Source: Axinella damicornis (Eukaryota; Porifera; Demospongiae; Axinellida; Axinellidae). Taken from it: a stretch of 64,000 nucleotides of DNA. Positions 12,801-27,900 of this stretch are shown here, piece after piece. The translations under genes and the position numbers were made by a program. Every line of letters begins with the position of its first letter. Within the stretch, counting starts at the first letter, position 1. A model generated the notes under the pieces. The model searched no databases and had not been told where the DNA came from. It saw nothing but the letters and a program-made list of their open reading frames with translations. Location of the stretch: NCBI GenBank assembly GCA_963931865.1, contig OZ007514.1, positions 124,001 to 188,000 on the forward strand, written 5' to 3'.

Positions 12801-15800
12801 GGGGAATGTTGTCGGAGGGGACTGGTTGGGAGGTGCAGCTCTATGCAGCTCTATGCAGCTCTATGCAGCTGCTAAGTCTTTCAGAATCGAAGATGGGTAG
12901 GATTGGTGCAACTCCCAGTTAGGGACTCCTGATGATGTCATTGCAATTGGAAACTCCCCATTGAGCTGTCATCATGGAGTCTGTGTATTTTGAAAACTAA
13001 AACAACACACACAGTGCTGTTGTGGGCAGCTGTGTGCTAGCTTGTGGTGAGGTGCCTCTCCCCTCTGAACCAAAGCAGGAAGGAGTGGTATTCCCTGGAG
13101 AAACTACTTTTGATTTCAGGGGTGCCTGAGTACTCCCCAAGACTCCCTCTAATTCCCTCTGCATAGGAGCATGAGAAGTTTAAGCAGCAGTGCTGGTAGA
13201 GTATTGTTTCCCAAGATTTGAATTCAAAACCTGCAGTAACTGAATTCCCTTTCCTTGAACTTTCTGTGGATGCTGTTTTCCCAACATTTGAGAGTTCTTA
13301 TCAACAATGCTCTGAACACATCCGCAAGGCGCCCTACAAGTCCCTACAAGTGGTCTTATTGAGTTAACCCTGATTCGTCATACCTCTGCTAAATCCCTGG
13401 AATATATGGGTAGTGTGACCCACCCCGGATAGCTATGTACACTCTGCCCCCAATCCCCGAACCTCTCCACTGTGCAAGCAGCTGCTGATTCTCTGCACTC
13501 AGAGCTCTGCTAATGATGTTGGATGGGCTAATGATATTGATACAAGTCCTTTTGACCTTTCCGCCCTCACAGGTTGAGCAACTCTCAGCAGGGGAGCCCC
13601 ACAAGGTATGTGAGTGGGTGTGCGCAGCCTCATTCCCTGGGAACGAGGCTGCATACTCCCACTAATGCTAAGGATAATGTTTTGATTCTTGGAAATGTGC
13701 ATAGAACAGGCCGTTAAATTTAACTGATGGAAATTGTGGAGTGCTTAGTTCACTGGTGGTATGTTGGTATGTAACGTAAGATGTGTACTGGTTAGAGTGT
13801 TGAAGAGTACTACCTTCAACCACAAAACTGATCTTGGATGGAATCAAGACCATGCTGGCACTGACATCGGAGAGCCACATTTCCACGGTTGCTTGTGGCA
13901 GTTTTTGGCCATGGAAAGTGCATCTCTCTAGGGTTCATGGCATATGACGTCTGTCACTAGTACGTGGTGATGTCATGGTGTGTTAACACAGCTGTATGTG
14001 TGTTTGTGGTCGGGAGACGGCATTCTTCTCATGGTGAAACCAATGGTCCTTGTCAATGAACAGCCGCCTCGTTCAGTTCCGTTGGCTCTCCTGAAGAATC
14101 GACCACTGGTCGAGTTTCTAAGCCCTCTCCTCCCCTGCACATTCCAGGCACTGTGTGTGTTCATAGCCTCTGTTACTGATTAATGCTCTGTCAAAACTGG
14201 CATGCATTGCTGTCTGGCTCTACGTCACTACCTGTGTATGGTTGCAGGGAAAGCTGAGTACGACACTCACACTCACACACACTCATACTCACACACACAT
14301 GCAGTGACTACCCCCTGTCGTCTCACCAACCAGCCATCATCCGTATTGGCAGTGCAGACTCCACCGGCAAAAATACCACCAAACGCTCCACAAGTCCCCG
14401 CAAGGACGCCCTCCACCCCTCCCCCGTCCACTCCTCCTCCCCTGCCCGACGAATCTCGTACACTTCCAGTTCCAGCTCCGACTCAGTCTCCTCCGGAGGG
14501 GGCAAGTTCAACTTTGAGGGGGCCTCTGGAGACCACACTTCCACCTCTGGCACCCAGCCCCCTCCCCACCACCCCCCTCGCACTGCAGCCAACAACACCG
14601 CCGTTGTGCGCCGTATCCGCACCTCAGCCAGTGACAGCGGCATTTTGCAGGACCCGTCCAGGAGGGACCTCAGTGAGGTCAACAAGTGAGTCAGAGTGGT
14701 GCACATCGGGATAGTAAAGTTTATTTCTGGGTCAAACACACCACATCCTTCAGAGGTGATGTACAGCCATCGGTCCTGTGACCCGGCTGGTTTAAATATC
14801 GGTTACCCATGGTGAACCCTACAAGGGGAATGTGAATGCAAAGCTCAATTACGTTATATATTCCCAGTGGTATTAAGCCAGCACTGCTGGTAGGAAGAAT
14901 TGTAAACAGTCAGAATCAGTGACTCGACAGCAGGCAACAACTACTGCACACATTCCACCAGCTCCCAGAGGGATACTCAAACAGTCCATTCCGGCATAGA
15001 TGGGATACTCTGATAGACGATCGTTCTGTGGACCATTTTGAGGCCACCAGCGAGGGACTGTGTTTCAGGACACATCTGGTGGCTGGATGCTAGGTTTTGA
15101 GAGTGACATACTTGGAGCCTCTCAGCTGACCTGGAATGTAGCGTATCATAAACTTACACCCTACCACAACGTAATCACATTCTTGACCCACAACAACGAG
15201 CTGTGCAATAGTATATTGTGCACTTAGTTATCGTAATATTAAGTTTCATGACTGTGCCTCTCGCCTCACCAATAAACGATGTACTCTTTTGAGTCTAGAA
15301 GCTACCTGAGCTCGAGGAACACAGCCCCGAAGGTACAAGGAGAAGACCAAAGCAGTAATTACTGGGTCAAGAATACTGGAGAGGGAAATTAGGAACAAAA
15401 GCTACTGGGCAATGGCACTTGTTGCTATGGGTTTACTGGAGCAACAGGAAATATGAATTCATGAACTGGTGGGAAAGTCAGTTGTACTCTTGAGCTGGTG
15501 GTGAGGTTAGGTGGACATGGACCCCCACAGCTTCAGCTTTGTAACTGGCATTTGGAGGCACTTGAGAGCTTGCAGCTGCTAATTGGGAACTATCCCATGC
15601 ATTGTTGTGCCACTGTCTTCCACTTGGAACCAATCACACTCTGACCCCTGCCAAATCTCCATGGTGACGTGGAAACTGAAGCCAGCCACGTTGGGTACTG
15701 TGGTGTGTGCTTATCACCATTTTGGGCCACCTGCATACCCCTTCTCATTAGGGTATTGCAGGTGTTGTACAAGTACCATGGACTGGAACATTACGCAGAT

Positions 15801-15852
15801 GTACTGCAGCACCTGACTGCAGATAAGATAGCAATGTTCATGCTCCCCCTCT

Positions 15853-15883
<31 letters not shown>

Positions 15884-16290
15884 CCACACACACACGCACA
15901 CACACACACACACCCACACACACACACACACACACCTACACACACACCCACACACACACACACCTACACACACACCCACACAGGCGGCTCAGTATGGAGG
16001 TGGACCAACTACTGAGCGAACTCCCGACTTCTCCCCCAAGTTCCACTCGTGCCTTCACCCTCCCCACCCGTACCTCCCACGCGTACACCCTCCCCACACG
16101 GCCCTCCCACACCAACACTCTCCCCGGTCACCCCCTCCCAGCTAACACCACCCTCACCGGGAGCCTTCAGAAACTTCAGGTGGAGGAGCAGCAACTGCAG
16201 TCTCAAGTGAACCAACTGTCAGACAAGCGGGAGAAGCTGGCACACGAACTGCACGACCTCATGTCCCATGTGAGTACCCACCCCCCCCCC

Positions 16291-16337
<47 letters not shown>

Positions 16338-17209
16338 ATATATCATCACCATGCTCACACACTGACACACAGCCTGTACAAACTGATAGTGTGGCTACGC
16401 GTGGCAAGTTTCCTAGCTGTATATTCTGACCTGGGGGAATTATGGCTCGAGAACACAGCTGGTCCTAGTGCTATACAAACCCTGCTAGCTAGACAACATA
16501 CAGGATCTCCTGCACACAGTGCACAGGATGGTTTCAGAGGTCATGTTGGTGGACTAGCAGGAAGACCTCAGAGCAATTGTTGATCACTGACAAACCCTTC
16601 TTCAATGGGGAAGAATCCCCCCAAGTACAGAATGTGGTTCTCTGCAGGATATGTTGTTTCCTCCTTGTCCTTGTGGTAGCTCCTGTGAGCCAGTGGCTGA
16701 GCTACAATCTGATATGCCTGGTATGCAGACTGTGAAGAGTGCAATGGCCTTGCATGTTGAGAGCTATTATGAAACCTACATCCATCATATATTCAATGGG
16801 GGGGGGGGGGGGGGGGGGGGGGGTTAGGGGGGGGGGGGGACAAGAACAGTTCTGTGTTAGACCTGGAGACCCCTGGTATCGGAATGTGATCCTGCTCTCC
16901 CCCTTGATTCCTATTCCTCAGGTTCAGCGGATGCACTTTGGCTTCCAGACCATGAGCAGTGGTGTTCGCACTCCCAGCAACAGCAGTCTCAATGGCGTCA
17001 GTGCTTCAATCGCACCTGTACACTACCGTTGTGACTCCGCCCCCCTGGAAGCGTACCCCGGTGCTTCTAGTCGCAGCCCCACGTATTATGGGAGAAAAGG
17101 GTCCTTTGGTCGTGTCTACTCTCCGCCTCTGCTTGACCCGCTCGCTGAATACACTGCCTCCCAACTGGCTGGTAATCCTGAGAACTACCGGATGTCTGTT
17201 GCTTGGTAG
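6133..17209 (+). CDS. Dystrophin-superfamily protein, dystrobrevin/dystrotelin-like
   Basis: Fourteen exons: 6133-6157, 6251-6325, 8228-8441, 8801-8886, 9209-9288, 9360-9597, 9823-9877, 10302-10341, 11703-11899, 12687-12731, 13573-13605, 14305-14685, 15984-16269, 16922-17209. Total 2043 nt, 680 aa, all phases consistent. Order: two EF-hand-like blocks (about residues 14-130 and 131-239, e.g. YRLAFKFRKLQKSFL and ARYIFSML), a ZZ zinc finger (ligands C246, C249, C261, C264, C270, C273, H283, H287), a long Ser/Thr/Pro-rich stretch, and a coiled coil (about 550-585) rich in Q, E and L. In animals this family couples the dystroglycan/syntrophin complex to the cytoskeleton at the membrane. There are no actin-binding, spectrin or WW domains: the protein starts directly at the first EF block, as in dystrobrevin and dystrotelin. 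The ZZ part (LCQMCFLKGR) is closer to dystrophin/dystrotelin; length and coiled coil resemble dystrobrevin. Exact subfamily unsettled. The start at MNTLLGEI was chosen because the first donor follows at once; it could be extended by an upstream exon. Confidence 0.85.
10015..10300. repeat. 24-bp minisatellite with 72-bp higher-order repeat
   Basis: About twelve 24-bp units starting CAATTCTT and ending CTTCCCTCTG-A/T. Three unit types (TGTGG, CCACT, GCTGG cores) repeat as 72-bp blocks. The last unit runs straight into the splice acceptor of dystrobrevin-like exon 8: GCTGGCTTCCCTCTGCAG at 10284-10301. Confidence 0.85.
10342..10500. repeat. GT-rich minisatellite after exon 8 donor
   Basis: Runs of GTGTGGGTGTGTGG with recurring TGTACATGCTGGTG, beginning within 10 bp of the donor of dystrobrevin-like exon 8. 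Confidence 0.7.
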
Positions 17210-17521
17210 CTTGTTGCCTGGGTTTCAAAGCAGTTCGTAGTGTAGTGTTCATTGACATTGACAGAGCACTAGTTCTGTGGTCCTCAAATTCACACCCATG
17301 ACTGCTCAGCCGGTTTTATTCATTCATCGTGATTTAATGTTTCCATTTTGCAGTATAATTATCTGACACTACTAATGCATTCAACATTGCGTTTTATATC
17401 ATTCTTTTACGTATGGTTTGTAATCAGAACTTGTACTCCACCTAATAATCAATTTGATTTCTTCTGACTGATCACAATGCATTTTCTAATCTGAGATGTA
17501 TCTTACCAGTAAGGTATGAGC

Positions 17522-17582
17522 TAGCCTCGTTCCTAGGCCCCGCCCCACCCAAGCGATGCGTGGGTGCGTGGGTACGAGACTA
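17522..17582. mobile_element. TAG/CTA palindromic MITE with 9-bp target duplication
   Basis: Starts TAGCCTCGTTCCTAGGCC and ends GGGTACGAGACTA. Flanks: GGTATGAGC at 17513-17521 and GGTATGATC at 17583-17591 (8 of 9 identical). Confidence 0.7.
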
Positions 17583-17699
17583 GGTATGATCCCGAAGGTG
17601 ACTTGCACCCGCCTGACTCCAGCATGCGTTCCCAGTCCTATACCTCCAGTGTTTGATGGTTTACAGTAAAAGTACTGTATAAGCAATGATGGTAGAGAA

Positions 17700-17813
17700 G
17701 GCCTGGGAACGAGCTAGGCTATGCATGTTAGCCTCGTTCCCAGGTGCTTCCCCCTCTGTGCACGGTGAAGAAAGTTGCGTGGGGGGGAGGGGGAGGAGCC
17801 TGGGAACAAGGCT
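17700..17813. mobile_element. TAG/CTA MITE remnants
   Basis: GCCTGGGAACGAG-CTAGGCTA at 17701-17722 is followed by TTAGCCTCGTTCCCAGG near 17729-17745 and GCCTGGGAACAAGGCTA ending at 17813, i.e. one broken and one whole copy. No clear target duplication. Confidence 0.5.
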
Positions 17814-18002
17814 ATAGCATGCAGAACGTTATAGCAGTTGAGTTTTGACCCATAAAAATCCATGGTTTAGCTTTTTGACAAATTACAGCTAACGTTAAAA
17901 TTCATTTTTGCACTACTTACACCATGCAGCTGCAGAAATATGTTACTTTACTCAGCTGCAGTCTACAGATAGTTCATGAACAAGGAACACATCACTTGGA
18001 AG

Positions 18003-18300
18003 GTTCTGATCACCATGGCACGATACCAAGAGCGATACCTATAGGAATGAGAGATACGAAGCTGGGATTTGCACCATTGTGATCAGCATGAATTGGTGCT
18101 TGCATTCCAGTGATGTCAGTTTTGCTGTAGGTAATTTTTGACCTCAAATCATGAAAGACCATGGATTATAGCTGATTGCGATTTTTGACAAAAATTAATG
18201 TGACTGCAGACTAAATCATTAATTTTGAGGACGCTATTGATTTGAAAGCTCCTGCTCCTGCTGACCGCAATGGCACAATTCCCAGATTTATATCTCATGA
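18003..18300. mobile_element. Family A repeat copy
   Basis: Shares GAGATACGAAGCTGGGATTT and GATCAGCATGAA with the copies at 1237-1282 and 39410-39480, followed by CATGAAAGACCATGGATTAT as in the other copies. Diverged and without clear ends. Confidence 0.55.
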
Positions 18301-18431
18301 CCAACGAACCAAATTAAATTGCACATCAGTCAACCCTATAGAACACGCCATGGCGGCCGTGCACGTACTTGTCTCATTCTCAGGCTCCCCCTGCTCAGCA
18401 ACCTTAGAATGAGGCTATGCATGTGCTAGAC

Positions 18432-18481
18432 TAGTCTCGGAACCAGACCCTTCGTGCACGAAGGGTCTGGTTCCGAGACTA
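18432..18481. mobile_element. Perfect 50-bp palindrome, TAGTCTCGG type
   Basis: Two exact 25-bp inverse halves beginning TAGTCTCGGAACCAGACCC. A second copy lies at 50682-50732. Flanks share CTAGAC on both sides (18426-18431 and 18482-18487), a possible short duplication. Confidence 0.6.
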
Positions 18482-18608
18482 CTAGACAGCCTAGTCAGCC
18501 TCGTTCCTTACCTGCTAATGTAAAAGATATTGTTCCTTTGAAAATTAGCATTAGCATGTTTAATTGAAAGGGGGTCCAACACAAAAATACTGAACAGTAA
18601 AAGTGTTT

Positions 18609-18620
18609 TGCGCATGCGCA
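18609..18620. promoter_or_regulatory. NRF-1-type palindrome upstream of UBE4B
   Basis: TGCGCATGCGCA, a perfect match to the NRF-1 consensus of animal housekeeping promoters, 128 bp before the UBE4B start codon. The same 12-mer is in the CENPS/COPB2 promoter. Confidence 0.55.
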
Positions 18621-18747
18621 TACCTTGCATCTGTAATGTACGGAGCAATACGGTAAGCCACGCCTATTTCTGCAATATACGGCTCACAGCAGGTGCGCCC
18701 TGAGGCGCGCTTATTGGAGTAGCTTATCTCGATCATTCACGTCAAAG

Positions 18748-24373
<5,626 letters not shown>

Positions 24374-24394
24374 GTGGGTCATGCACTAGTATAC

Positions 24395-24554
24395 TGCTCG
24401 TGTGTTGCTAGTATACTGCAGTATACTGCTGATGTGTTGCTAGTACTGCAGTATACTGCTGATGTGTTGCTAGTATACTGCAGTATACTGCTGATGTGTT
24501 GCTAGTATACTGCAGTATACTGCTGATGTGTTGCTAGTATACTGCAGTATACTG
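24395..24554. repeat. 32-bp minisatellite abutting the assembly gap
   Basis: About five copies of a 32-bp unit containing GTGTTGCTAGTATACTGCAG. The array runs directly into the N run, so collapse or extension of this array is the likely cause of the gap. Confidence 0.85.
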
Positions 24555-24754
24555 NNNNNNNNNNNNNNNNNNNNNNNNNNNNNNNNNNNNNNNNNNNNNN
24601 NNNNNNNNNNNNNNNNNNNNNNNNNNNNNNNNNNNNNNNNNNNNNNNNNNNNNNNNNNNNNNNNNNNNNNNNNNNNNNNNNNNNNNNNNNNNNNNNNNNN
24701 NNNNNNNNNNNNNNNNNNNNNNNNNNNNNNNNNNNNNNNNNNNNNNNNNNNNNN
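24555..24754. other. Assembly gap of exactly 200 N
   Basis: A round 200-N spacer. It cannot represent true length: the missing UBE4B 3' exons (about 1.2 kb coding) and USP5 3' exons (about 1.9 kb coding) would both have to lie here. Confidence 0.95.
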
Positions 24755-24889
24755 GACCAGACTTCACAATAGGACTCAACTGCCCTGTCATGTGACCTTG
24801 CTTGCAAACTACGTGTAAGATTGGTAGAGGTCATGTGACCAGAAACGCCATGTGGAACAGGAAGTGTTAATGCATGTCTGTGTGAGTGC

Positions 24890-24923
<34 letters not shown>

Positions 24924-24940
24924 CATGGCTGTGCACCAAC

Positions 24941-27900
24941 CATCAAAGTATCTCCTCCCGCACAAGATGCTGCCGTCAGTCAGGTTCAGCCAGAGGTTGG
25001 TGGTGAGGTCACACTTCTGGCACTTCCAGCCGCTAGCGCAGCGTGAGGGGAAGATGGAGAACAATGCAAGACCATTCTGGCCACTATGAAGATGAACTAG
25101 CCGTGGATGAAGGTTACCTTGGAGGGATCTTGATGCCATTGTCCAGCTGTTGGAGTGACTCAGCATACCTGCGGTGGAGAGAGAGAGAGAGAGAGAGAAC
25201 GAACTACTACTGAGAATGGTATAGGTGGATCACACAGGATATTAGCCTCGTTCCCAGGCCGCGTGGGAGGAGAGAAGACGTCTTCTCTCCTCCCACGCGG
25301 CCTGGGAACGAGGCTAACAGGATATACAATGTAAGGTACTCCCCATCATTGTAGCAAGTAGTGAAATCCCTAGCCTCGTACCCAGGCCCTCACGCGGAAT
25401 GTGGAAGAGTGCCTGGTGACACTTGGCAAAATTCCCGTATGTGCACAGTCAGCATAACTGCGTAATCGATTACATTGCTTACTTGGATGCATTCAAAAAC
25501 ACGTGGAAGGTAGCTGTTGGTGATGGATAAGTAGAACGTCCTTGCCAAGGAGCGATCAGAGGTGAGTTTTGAAGGCTAGAACAGCGGTTTTATCAAACGG
25601 CTACACTTTTCACGGGGTAAAGAATGTAATTACTATGCAGTAATTGGAAACGGACGAACGTGATTCGCCTACTCGAAATCAAGACTGCTGAGCTCAGCAC
25701 ATACAGTGTACGGGAATTTTGCCAAGTGTCACCAGGCCCACTTCCGCGTTCCGCGTGTGGGCCTGGGAACGTGGTTATAAAATCCCCTTGTCTTTGTACT
25801 CCTAACATTCTCCCCCTCTTGTAACATTGTTAACCTCGCCCATGCGGGGGCGAGGTTCTAGTACTCATCGTGTGTGTCTGTGTGTGTGTTACTGTTCTAG
25901 CGGGCGCTGCGGGTACTTGACGAGCGAGACCAAGGTATCAAAAGAAAGCGCTCGACGTAAGGAACAAAATTAACATAGCAATTTGGACAAAAATGTTTAG
26001 TTCGAGAGATATGACAGTTTATAGCTCACCGCGAAAACTTTACTTGGTGCTTGTGCCACAAAATCGACATCAGAGGGTCACTAACATTGTTACTAGACTA
26101 CTGGTACGTGAAGCGTGGCGTCTAGCGACACCAGTGCTACCACAAACCAAGCGGTGCAGTGACAAACTGATGAGCTAGTGGGCTATAGTCTGGTTCCCGG
26201 GATCCCGATACCAGACCCCGAACGCGCACCGGATGGCACGTGATACTTGAACGTGCAGTGCTAGTGCAGAATAATTATGTGCAACAAAGACGGAGACTAC
26301 TCGTGAACATGAACGAAACTACCTGTCTCATTGGCTACAGCACCATGAACTTCTGCCTCCTCGGTGGCGACAACAAAGACGGAGACAGCTCGTGGGTTAG
26401 TCCCGCGGGCCAGACTTTCGTCTGGGAACGAGGCTACTCGTGGGTCTACCGCCATGGTAGCTATACCTGCTAGAATGCAATGCTTCAGCTAACGCTAACC
26501 TGACTCACAGTTGCTGTGATGTGCACGAGTGTATGTTTAGCCTCATTGCCCAGTCACATAATTGAGTCTGATGACCGTCATATGAATGCAACTGCTCCAT
26601 GCGTGTCCTGCACGTGCACTTTGCTCAGGCTCACCCTCCAATGTCTTGCACTCCACTAGTACATGTAGATCTTATAGGTATGCTTCGCTACATGAGGGCG
26701 AGGTTTGCACTTTAGTGCTTTTTCATTTAGTTTAGTAAACTGTTTGTATAAACTATACCCTTCCCTCCCACTCTCTAATTTCAGTCCCAAGTGATCATGA
26801 GGAAGCATCTCAAATTGGGAACGAGGTCCACATTCTTGATAGTTCTGATGGCTAGCCTACCTTCATTCGTACAGGGAACCTTCTGAAATGTCACAGCGCT
26901 ATCAAGCTACCAGCACTACCAAGCTACCAGCACACGGAGTATTACTGGCTCACTGACATGATGTTGCACATGCTGACATTCTCTTACTTGGAGACCTTCC
27001 TCTTCTCCCCATCCCAGGCAGCAATGGCCTCTTGCTTGGTGGCCGTGTGTGCTGCCAGCACACCCACAATGGAGTCCTGGATCTGGAGACGGAAGACAAT
27101 GAGTGACACGCCAGTTAGCACTCTGACGCAGCCTTACTCAAATACAACCACCTTTGTCTCACGGCTCTCTTTTTTTTCCATTGCCGAGTGGGATCCATGT
27201 CTTATTAATGGCAGCTGTGTCCCCATGTATTATACATGACAGCTGTGTACTGACTGCTGCATGGTAGGCTAGCCGTGTGTGTGCCAGGGTACAATGTACT
27301 TCTGTTGCAGCTGTGAAACTCTATTGGAGTGTGCCTTCTGTGGTAGTTGTGTAGTTTTATGGCAGGTGTGTGCAGTGTGGCAGCTGTGTAACCTTGCTTA
27401 CAATGTATTATTCCGCAGGTGTGTGAAGTGTGGCAGCTGTGTAACCTTATGGCAGGTGTGTGAAGTGTGGCAGCTGTGTAACCTTATGGCAGGTGTGTGT
27501 AGTGTGGCAGCTGTGTAACCTTATGGCAGGTGTGTGGAGTGTGGCAGCTGTGTAACCTTATGGCAGGTGTGTGAAGTGTGGCAGCTGTGTAACCTTATGG
27601 CAGGTGTGTGCAGTGTGGCAGCTGTGTAACCTTATGGCAGGTGTGTGCAATGTACATGTACCTTCTGTGGCAGCTGTGTATGTAACCTTATGGCAGGTGT
27701 GTGCAGTGTGGCAGCTGTAACCTTATGGCAGGTGTGTGAAGTGTGGCAGCTTATGGCAGGTGTGTGCAGCGTACCTTCTGAGGCAGCTGTGTGTTGGGCA
27801 GGGTGATGGTAGCAAACTCTGGGAGGATGACCAGCGAGTGTTGCTCCTCATACTCCACTTTCTCCACTCCACCGTCAAAGCCCCCTTCTACCCCAATGGC

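Larger units (their letters stand above)
17210..18608. other. Intergenic region rich in small inverted repeats
   Basis: Between the dystrobrevin-like stop and the UBE4B promoter. It contains TAG/CTA elements (17522-17582 and remnants at 17700-17813), a family A copy (18003-18300) and a perfect 50-bp palindrome (18432-18481). No coding exon seen. Confidence 0.5.

Noticed and set aside
15757..15834. Possible extra exon after the CAG at 15759
   Set aside because: The dystrobrevin-like phases join perfectly from 14685 to 15984 without it, and it has no family similarity.
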